64,000 nucleotides of DNA from Puccinia triticina. Its lineage: Eukaryota; Basidiomycota; Pucciniomycetes; Pucciniales; Pucciniaceae. Each line of letters begins with the position of its first letter. Position 1 is the first letter of the stretch. The DNA lies in the NCBI RefSeq assembly GCF_026914185.1, contig NC_070560.1:5013501-5077500 (forward strand), written 5' to 3'. A program made the translations under genes and the position numbers. Positions 56,716 through 64,000 of this stretch are shown piece after piece. Below the pieces are notes generated by a model. That model made no database searches and was not told where the DNA came from. It saw only the letters and a list, made by a program, of their open reading frames with translations.

Positions 56716-56965
56716 AGGAAAGCCAGACGAAAGCTTGGAGTAAGCAAAGGCGCACCTCTTTCCCAGTGCGAGTGCTGAGCAGCAAGCGCTTGGAGAACAG
56801 ACGATCCAAGTACGCCAAATGGCCCTCCATCAGCGGGTCTAGATCCGCGCCCTTGCTCATCAGCTTCTTGATCTCCTGCCATCCACAGTCCATGACCTCG
56901 AGGTGGCATTAGGACTGGAGCTGGCGGATGAATTTGATCACTTCCGGGATCATGATTAACCATCT
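56716..56965 (-). pseudogene. Gamma-tubulin complex component, C-terminal fragment
   Basis: Minus-strand IKFIRQLQS, stop, CHLEVMDCGWQEIKKLMSKG, then ADLDPLMEGHLAYLDRLFSKRLLL. This matches the GRIP2 part of GCP-family proteins (Spc97/Spc98, GCP2/3), which nucleate microtubules at spindle pole bodies. The family pattern is F..Q.Q.Y...EV.E..W.....K...A.DLD.LI..H..YL..I..RCLL. The in-frame TAA replaces the usual aromatic residue, so this copy is dead. Separated from its N-terminal partner (57610-57926) by G-alpha exons. Confidence 0.75.
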
Positions 56966-57603
56966 TGAGTTGCAGATTGAATCAAATAGGTTGAGGGATT
57001 CCTGCATTCTGTTCTGAAGAATCACACGAGTCAATTTAATTGAATCCCCGTTTTGTTTTCCTGAGGGAGAAACAAAGGCTTACCACCGAGTCGTCCTCAT
57101 AGAGCATCTGGGCGTACTCGCTGAGCGTCACCAAAAAATGATGGCCGTCATGTTTCCAAAGCAGTGAATCCATTTCTTCCTCTCGCTTCTCTGTCCTCCG
57201 ACATCAAACATCCGATACTTGAGCTCTCCAATCACAATCACAGTTTTGGTAATTCCGGTGGTTTTTACTCGTGGACACAGTATGTCCTGATCATCTGGGA
57301 CGTAATGAGGCTGTTCGATTCGGTCAATTGAATCGAAATAGTAGGCCGCAGAGTTGTTTAACCTGACAGAAGAATGGGACAAGATGTAAGCAAGCAAAGC
57401 TGGATAGCAAGGGCAACCCCCCCGCCCCCCGGCTTAACTGGTACTCCCGACTGCGCTCAAAACATTGCCGGACACCTGGGTCTTGCCACAGTTGATGAAT
57501 GGCTGCGACGACCTGAGGTTCAAGATAGTCCTTCTCCATCTGGCTTGGTAGGGATTGGATCATCTGGCCGAACGAGAGCAAGGACTGGTTGTTGAGTTCT
57601 TCT
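56966..57603 (-). pseudogene. G-protein alpha subunit fragment, with introns
   Basis: Three exons on the minus strand. 57603-57439: [38 protein letters not shown]. 57362-57084: [15 protein letters not shown], switch I RVKTTGI, switch [32 protein letters not shown]. From 57013: NRMQESLNLFDSICNSRW. Introns 57363-57438 (GTTAAG...CAG) and 57014-57083 (GTAAGC...CAG) are intact and keep phase. A one-base loss in the T run at 57129-57138 ([11 protein letters not shown]) breaks the frame. The P-loop exon (GAGESGKS) and the NKxD and C-terminal parts are missing. The parent gene transduces receptor signals by GTP binding. Confidence 0.88.
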
Positions 57604-57609
57604 TAACAG

Positions 57610-57926
57610 GGAGAGAGAAAGACTGACAGTGGAGGTGTTTGAGGGAACAGTACACGCCAAGGATGGCCACTTTCCAGGCGCGGTCAAGAGATTGTTCGAG
57701 CCGGTTTGTCTTCAAGAGCACTCTGGACATCCGGAGGTAGTTCTGCATAGCAGCTACGGAAAGGGTGAGGTCAAGGGGGCGTTCGGTCTTGTATTTGAGC
57801 ATGAACCCGTCCCAGCCGGACTCGTGGAGACTGAACTTGAGCATGCGTACGTTGAGTCTGTTGAGCAGCAGTCGCTCGTCGCTGATGGGAGACTTGATCT
57901 TGAGTTGGTGGTTGAGATAGATCTGC
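57610..57926 (-). pseudogene. Gamma-tubulin complex component, central fragment
   Basis: Minus-strand LNHQLKIKSPISDERLLLNRLN, VRMLKFSLHESGWDGFMLKYKTERPLDLTLS, MQNYLRMSRVLLKTNRLEQSLDRAW. This fits the GCP-family segment in which a hydrophobic GWD.F.L.Y....PL stretch is followed by Y...F..L..LKR.E..L...W. Upstream minus-strand sequence (58309-57926) may hold more exons, but I could not place it. G-alpha sequence follows immediately, so the two host genes are interleaved. Confidence 0.7.
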
Positions 57927-59034
57927 TATATGATTAAGACAAAGCTACTGGTGCCGGTGCCGGTGCCGATACTGATACTGATGCTGATGCTGCTAATGCA
58001 AGGGTGAGGATTGAGGGGAACTTGATGTTCTGGCGAGAGTTGCTGATGAGATTCAATGTGAGCTTTGTTTGTTTGGTCGGACAGAATGCGTGTGAGCCGA
58101 ATTGGGGGAAAAACAGTGAGCCAGCGCTGATCGTAGGCAGGGTGTTGTCGTTGGGGGTCAAGAGGTAGACCTGGTGCGGGCAGAGCTGTCCGTCCTATCT
58201 GATCTTGACAACGCACGGTCACTTGGAAGCTTGGCAGTCTTGGCCCTGCGGAAAAAGATAATTCCAACGCCGCGATTGAGTGGGTGTGAGGGGGGAAGGG
58301 AAACAGCATCGGAGTATCTGCGGTGACATCTATGTCCTAATGAAGGAAGACCTGGGGACCAATATGGTCATCTTCGCCACGCTCAATGCCAAGAAGGACG
58401 GATTAGACCAACCTAGTCTGGCACAAGGGTCTTGTTGACAACGCCTAGCCAGTGAAAGAACTGCCACGTAGGCCAAGAGGCGCTGGAGGAGCGTGGTGGT
58501 GGCGTATTTGTTGTGGCTTGATGAATGTGGTAGTTGAGTTCGCTGGTGGATCTTGAGGGCAGTGTTGGATTATCTATAAAGGTGGGTGTTGCCTTGCTTG
58601 CTTGTTTACCCCAGGGCGTCCTCTGCCGCTGTACTTCCAGCGTGCGGTTCGTCCTCACCCCCTCCGCTGTTGCACTTGCGCAGTTTGAGGGGCTCCACTC
58701 GGTGGCCCCCCTTTGCATAATGCCTTCAATCCGGCGCGCTGGGGGTCATCCTCTCACCATTTCTTAACCCTGCTAGACAGGGATGGATGGTGGGCCACGG
58801 TGCATCAGCTTGCTGATGTTAGGTGGCTGGGTGCAGATTATTGCTCTGTTTTTGGTTGTTGTAATATTGTGGGTTTTTTTGTTGATTTTGGCATTTGTAG
58901 AGGTGAAACCCTTCATCTTTTTTTCCTGAAGGTTTTAAAGGGGAAACCCTTGATTTTTTTTGTGATTTTTGAAAATTTGTAGGGGAAACCCTTGAAGTTT
59001 TGTTTTGTGATTCAGAGGCTTTAATAAACTTGGA

Positions 59035-59892
59035 TGTGGTACACAATTGAAGTTCTCCACAGCTTATCACCCACAGACTGATGGATTAGCTGAAAGGATG
59101 ATTCAAACTCTTGAAGACATGATCAGAAGATATTGTGCCTATGGATTGGAATTTAAAGACAAAGATAATTATACTCATGATTGGTGCTCACTCTTACCAG
59201 CCCTTGAGTTTGCCTACAATTCCAGCAAACATAGCTCTACCAATATGACTCCTTTTGAATTAGAAAGAGGATGGATTCCATGGTTCCCCAAAGACTTAGT
59301 TTTATCTAAATCTGTAACAATACATCCTAATGCAGCAGACTTCCATCAAATGATGACTAAGACAGCTAATTACGCAGCAGAATGCATTAAAAAATCCTTT
59401 GAATACAACAAAACTAGATGGGACAAGCCTCATAAACCTCATCAGTTTAAAGTTGGTGAAGAAGTTCTTATTTCTACATTTAACTTTACCAACCTCACTG
59501 GCCCTAAGAAATTGAGAGACTCATTTGTAGGACCATTTGTTATTAAAGCCTTACACAGAAAGAATGCTGTTGAAGTCATACTGACAGGTGAATTAGAAAG
59601 AAAACATCCTACTTTTCCTGTTAGTTTAATCAAACCTTACGTGCCTAGTAACAATGAAAATTTCCCTTTAAGGAAAGACAACATTAAAGTTGTAATTCCA
59701 AGACTGGAGAAAGAAGTTGTGAAAATAAAGAAGGTTTTACAACACAGGAAAATCAGAAAAAACAATGTGGACATTAAACAATATCTAGTTAGATATAGTG
59801 GTTCTAAAGAAGATGAATGGCTCACTACTGACCAAATTCCAGACTCTGAAAAAGTCCTCAGACAATACAGAGCTGATAAAAGAAATCTTTAA
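59035..59892 (+). pseudogene. Gypsy-2 integrase C-terminal part and chromodomain
   Basis: Continues the integrase cut at 55928: LKFSTAYHPQTDGLAERMIQ (catalytic Glu at LAER), ALEFAYNSSKHSSTNMTPFEL, the GPFVIKAL and HPTFPVSLIKPY module. A C-terminal chromodomain follows (VVKIKKVLQHRKIRKNN, then QYLVRYSGSKEDEWLTTDQI, about 59715-59880). Chromodomains steer integration of this Gypsy clade to marked chromatin. The frame is intact to the stop at 59890-59892; the gene is dead only because of the Helitron and upstream shifts. Confidence 0.88.
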
Positions 59893-59924
59893 TTCTTTGA
59901 TCAGCCTTTTTTGGAGGGAGGAAG

Positions 59925-60875
59925 TGTCAGCCACAGAGTACATGTCACAGTACCTTACACGTACCAAGTACCTGCAATTGTTCACATTACATATAGTACA
60001 TTCCTTTTTACGCCTCTATTACATATGTATATCATTAGATACAAGCTTAAGAATGTACTCCTGTTACACATTACATTACAGATAACCATAGTTAAATACA
60101 GTTACCATAATGTACTGTTGTTATGAGAGTTAAGTTACGTGCAACAGTAAGATTACAATACATTGTAATATTACTGTACACGTGAAATACACCAAGACAG
60201 GTATCACTCATTTATCCCCTGTTATGCCTCAGTACCTATTTACATAACATATTGGTTATGATATAAATACATAAACAATACATGATGTAATCCAATTCAA
60301 AGAGCACTGAATGGAATCAATGATTGGTTATGATCAGCTAGTGTACACAGCTAATGATCCAGGATCAGTACTGATCATTACACTGCCCTGATCATTTTCA
60401 ATGTTGATCCTCATGAGGATCTGCTTCCCTTGAGCGCTTCCAGTTCCCCCCTGGTCCTGAAGCGCCTCCAAGCGCCTCATGTTCCCTCCTGCTCATTCCC
60501 CTCTATATAAACACGCCCCCCAGGACTGTTTATCCCTCAGAATATTATTATAGCAAGGTTTAACACATACATAGTTAAACAGTGCCTTCATTCTCACCCA
60601 TCTTTCAATTCAGGAATAACATCAACTCTTGATTACCCTTACCTTTCTGTAGGTAAACCCACGAACCCAAGTTGAGTTATTCCTTGGATGCCTATTAACA
60701 CCCTGTGTTGATCTGGATGTGCCTTAATTGAGCAAGCCTCTCAGTCAAGATTACTGATAGAGTGAAACCTTTTACAGGTCTTACCACGAACCCATTGGCC
60801 CATCCTTGGCATCTTACACCATCATCTTGATAGTAACAACCCTCTCAGACACGGTTAGTTACATACAGGCTAACA
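59925..60875 (+). repeat. Gypsy-2 3' LTR
   Basis: 951 bp, preceded by the purine tract GGAGGGAGGAAG. Begins TGTCAGCCACAGAG and ends GGCTAACA. TATATAA box at 60504-60510 in a CTC-rich context. Differs from the 5' LTR by a 10-bp indel and roughly ten substitutions by eye. Confidence 0.92.
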
Positions 60876-61690
60876 TACCTTTAGTCACCACAAAACCCCC
60901 AAATGTAGCAGCTACAGTCTTGTCAGTTCGCAAATATGACTACTTTTGTAGTTTCCTGGTGTTTCTGCCACTATATCTCATCCCAGCGTGGGAATAATTC
61001 TGCCATATGGTTACCAAAATGTTAACAAGCCCCCAAAGATTCATTATGTATCTTTTTTTAACCATATGGCAGAAGTATTCCCATGCCGGGATGAGATATA
61101 GTGGCAGAAACACCAAGAAACTACCAACGTAGCGATATTTGGGAACTCATCAGATTGTAGCTGCTACATTTGGACGTTTTCTGGTCAGTAAAGGTACATA
61201 ATGAATATTTGGGGGCTATATAATATTTTGGTAACCATATGGCAGAATTATTCCCACGCTGGGATGAGATATAGTGGCAGAAACACCAAGAAATACCAAA
61301 GTAGTGATATTCGGGAACTGATCAGACTGTAGCTGCTACATTTGGGGGTTTTGTGGTCAGTAAAGGCACATAATGAATCTTTGGGGGCCTCTCAACATTT
61401 TGGTAACCATATGGCAGAAGTATTCCCATGCTGGGATGAGATATAGTGGCAGAAACACCAAGAAACTACCAAAGTAGTGATATTTGCGAACTGATCAGAT
61501 TGTAGCTGCTACATTTGGAGGTTTTGTGGTCAGTAAAGGTACATATGAATCTTTGGGGGCCTGTAACCATTTGGTAACCATATGGTGAAGTATTCCCACG
61601 CTGGGATGAGATATAGTGGCAGAAACACCAAGAAACTACCAAAGTAGTGATATTTGCGAACTGATCAGACTGTAGCTGCTGCATAAAGGA
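60876..61690. repeat. 173-bp satellite array 3 with internal inversion
   Basis: 60876-61050 completes the forward unit cut by Gypsy-2. At about 61050-61058 orientation flips: from there about 3.7 units run inverted (AACCATATGGCAGAA, GATATAGTGGCAGAAACACC). They lead straight into the inverted MULE flank at 61690. Confidence 0.9.
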
Positions 61691-62340
61691 TGTGACCCCA
61701 AACACAATATTTCTGGGTTTTCTATGCAGAAAAATTGTCTGATGAAATTTTATGTGGAAATATTCCTCATTAATCTGTGGTTGACAACAAAAGTTGATAA
61801 AAAAAAGAACCTGACAAAAATATGCTAAACCATGGTAAACTAATTTCAAAAAGGCCTTCTATGCATGTAGCACTTCAAGTATGATGTGCAATATCTTCAA
61901 GAAGTTCAACCAACCAAATTAGAAATGTGTGCAGGATCGTATCATGATACTGATAGAGGTCAGGGGTCAATGTTTTTCCTTTTTTGAAAAAAAGTAGATT
62001 TGGAGACTTCTGATAACATCAATTGTTGAATTAAAAAAAACAAGAAAAAAAATTGATCCCCCTCAGCAACTCTGGATTAATCCTAAACCTTGCAGTGTAT
62101 TTTTTTCATGTAGAATTGAATGGTGTATGTATAAATTTATGAATGTTATCAGACAAAAAAAAGATTCCTGTGGCTTGAAGCAAATACAGGGGAAGGAGAT
62201 AGATTATAGAAGAGTATTAAGGAGACATGGAACACAGACACTGGTATCAAGAGGAATAAAAAAAATTGATCAATATAAATTGATCAATATACGCTATATT
62301 GATCAATATATGACATCGCAAATTCATCCATCTTGGTAGT
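61690..62340 (+). mobile_element. MULE 5' flank, inverted second copy, truncated
   Basis: Reverse-complement match to 36323-36895 plus 39977-40055 without the Helitron, so it is the empty site. It ends at TTGGTAGTG (62341), exactly where the transposase frame of copy 1 begins. The rest of this MULE is replaced by the hairpin minisatellite. Confidence 0.85.
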
Positions 62341-63530
62341 GAGAGAGCGTACACTCCCTTGATGGCCGGTACTGGCCATCAAGAGAGTAAACACTCCCTC
62401 AATGGCCGGTGCAAGCCATCAAGAGAGCGTACACTCCCTTGATGGCCGGTACCAGCCATCAAGAGAGCAAATACTCCCTCAATGGCCAGTGCGAGCCATC
62501 AAGAGAGCGTACACTTGCTTGATGGCCGGTACCAGCCATCAAGAGAGTGTACACACCCTTGATGGCCGGTACTGGCCATTGAGACAACAAACACTCCCTC
62601 AATGGCCGGTACCAGCCATCAAGTGAGCGTACACACCTTTGATGGCCAGTACCGGCCATTGAGACAACAAACACTCCCTTGATGGCCGGTACCAGCCATC
62701 AAGAGAGCAAACACTCCCTCGATGGCCGGTGCGAGCCATCAAGAGAGCGTACACTCCCTTGATGGCCATTACCAGCCATCAAGACAGTATACACTCCCTT
62801 GTTGAACGGTACCAGCCATCAAGTGAGTGTACACACCCTCTCTTGATGGCTGGTACCAGCCATCAAGAGAGCAAACATGTCAATGGCCCGTACGAGCCAT
62901 CAAGAGAGTGTACACACCCTAAATGGCCAGTACCGGCCATCAAGACAGTATACACTCCCTCGCTGGCCGGTACCAGCCATCAAGTGAGCGTACACACTCT
63001 CTCAATGGCCAGTACCCGCCATCAACAGAGCGTATGCACCCTCAATGGCCAGTGTGGGCCTTTGAGACAGCAAACACACTCCCAATGGCCGGGACCAGCC
63101 ATCAAGAGAGCGTACACATCCCTCAATGTTACTTCTCTTGTCCTTCAGTCTTCTGGCTGGACTTTCCCTTGGTAGACCTGGTGCTCTAGCGCTCAAATCT
63201 GTCTACAAACACTCTCAAGCCCTTCATAATAAAACTGAATTGTATACTGTCTTGATGGCCGGTACTGGCCATCAAGGGTGTGTACGCTCTCTTGATGGCT
63301 GGTACCAGCCATTGAGGAAGTGTTTGCTCTCTTGATGGCTGGTCCTGGCCATCGAGAGGAGGTGAGTACGCTCACTTGATGGCTGGTACAGGCCAGCGAG
63401 GGAGTGTATACTGTCTTGATGGCCGGTACTGGCCATCAAGGGTGTGTACGCTCTCTTGATGGCTGGTATCGGCCATCAAGGGAGTGTTTGTTGTCTTGAT
63501 GGCCGGTACTGGCCTTTGAGGGTGAACATT
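62341..63530. repeat. Hairpin minisatellite, about 39-bp units, two opposed arms
   Basis: Units contain a near-palindrome TTGATGGC, CGGTACCA, GCCATCAA, then GAGAGCGTACACTCCC or a variant. 62341-63130 runs in one phase. 63245-63530 carries the complementary spacer order (GTGTGTACGCTCTC). A 115-bp unique strip (63131-63244) lies between the arms. Frames across it are by-products. Confidence 0.88.
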
Positions 63531-64000
63531 GAGTTACTGATCTACATCTGTTACTGAAGTTGGTAAAAAAAGGTAAGGATTATAAAGAAAGCTAGAACCT
63601 AAGATTCAACTACCAAAGGAAGATAACCATCTGAACATGGGAAAAAGGATTCTTTAATTCTATTGGAAAAATTGAATGATCAAGTCAAACACTTTATCAC
63701 TTCCTGATTTCTGTTCAACTTCCTCAACTCAATACATTACTCTGGGCTACACATGTTGATAGTGAAAATGCTCATGTGCCACTTGATTGAGCCTGTGCAA
63801 ATAATGTAGACTTTTGGTTCAAGGTTGCATTTGAGTAAAAAGATGAAGATAAGATGAAACCAGGCAAGATTGGAAGGCAAATCTAACAAAAAAATTCATT
63901 AAGTTTTCCCTGGTAGTTAAAAGCAGAGGTGCAATGGCTGGTGTGTGTATAAAGTGAGATTGAGGGGGGGGGGGGGGGGGTTCCTTGGGGTGCGGGTTGG
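63531..64000. other. No recognisable gene; G17 run at 63964-63980
   Basis: AT-rich anonymous sequence ending in a 17-base G homopolymer. Nothing else could be identified. Confidence 0.4.

Larger units (their letters stand above)
55929..59034 (-). mobile_element. Helitron (3106 bp) in Gypsy-2 integrase, with gene cargo
   Basis: On the minus strand it starts A|TCCAAGTTTATTAAAG at 59034 and ends with the hairpin GCGGCGAAGCCGC, CTTGGCCT, CTAG at 55929, then T. Joining 55928 (GATCTA) to 59035 (TGTGGTACA) restores the integrase reading frame with no duplication, cut between A and T. The 5' 600 bp (58420-59034) match the other family copies, including CTTTATAGA near 58570 (minus strand). The interior carries exons of a gamma-tubulin complex component and a G-alpha subunit. 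No Rep/helicase. Confidence 0.93.
47964..60875 (+). mobile_element. Gypsy-2: chromodomain Ty3/Gypsy element, TSD TACCT
   Basis: 12.9 kb including a 3.1-kb Helitron, so about 9.8 kb originally. LTRs are 47964-48904 and 59925-60875. LTR termini TGTCAGCC and GGCTGACA are perfect 8-bp inverted repeats in the consensus. TSD TACCT (47959-47963, 60876-60880) lies within the 173-bp satellite. Internal order is leader with accessory frame, gag, protease, RT, RNase H, integrase, chromodomain. It is inactive: stop in gag, frameshift in gag, 5-nt insertion in RT, integrase split. Confidence 0.93.

Noticed and set aside
57374..57937. Plus-strand ORFs at 57374-57595 and 57629-57937
   Set aside because: Antisense to G-alpha and GCP exons; no recognisable domain.
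1..64000. rRNA or complete tRNA genes
   Set aside because: None recognised; the only tRNA-like sequence is the tRNA-Tyr half at the Gypsy-1 primer-binding site.

Overview
This is eukaryotic DNA from a repeat-rich fungal genome. The host gene fragments are fungal: a chitin synthase C-terminus, a RhoGEF domain, a G-protein alpha subunit and a gamma-tubulin complex component. They have short GT-AG introns. They sit among Ty3/Gypsy, Ty1/Copia, MULE and Helitron elements of the kind common in basidiomycetes. A rust fungus (Pucciniales) is the most likely source, but this is inferred from recall of element and gene style, not from a search. I see no complete, intact host gene; the window is mostly nested transposons and tandem repeats.

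Layout. 1-693: long foldback repeat plus short palindromes. 694-4560: mostly anonymous, with two Helitron 3' ends at 2283-2464. 4614-6380: hairpin-unit minisatellite split by a 798-bp solo LTR. 6485-6619: foldback MITE. 6978-10750: decayed Copia element on the minus strand, abutting head-to-head a plus-strand Copia remnant (10770-22186). That remnant is split by a young, complete Ty3/Gypsy element (Gypsy-1, 11607-20999; 842-bp LTRs, TSD AACGG). 22203-23319: C-terminal exons of a chitin synthase. 23886-26400: 5' part of a Helitron and a decayed RhoGEF fragment. 26580-30235: 3.65 kb of a 29-bp hairpin minisatellite with higher-order organisation. 30977-33833: Helitron. 33866-36895: decayed MULE transposase on the minus strand. 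36896-39976: Helitron. 39977-61690: MULE flank and a 173-bp satellite, interrupted by a second-family Helitron (40781-46291) and by a chromodomain-bearing Ty3/Gypsy element (Gypsy-2, 47964-60875). The Gypsy-2 integrase is itself interrupted by a Helitron (55929-59034) carrying captured gamma-tubulin-complex and G-alpha exons. 61690-62340: second, inverted copy of the MULE flank. 62341-63530: another hairpin minisatellite.

The most informative result is that three Helitron insertions can be read to the base. Removing each one restores an uninterrupted sequence (an integrase reading frame, a paralogous MULE flank, a satellite consensus) with the cut exactly between A and T. This fixes the termini: a 5' TC, and a 3' hairpin followed by CTAG and a flanking T. 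Other notable signals are five homologous intron-like modules dispersed through Gypsy-1, a textbook -1 frameshift heptamer between its protease and polymerase, a 50-nt match to the 3' half of tRNA-Tyr at its primer-binding site, and minisatellites whose every unit is a near-perfect hairpin.

All positions and similarities were read by eye. No database search or folding calculation was run.
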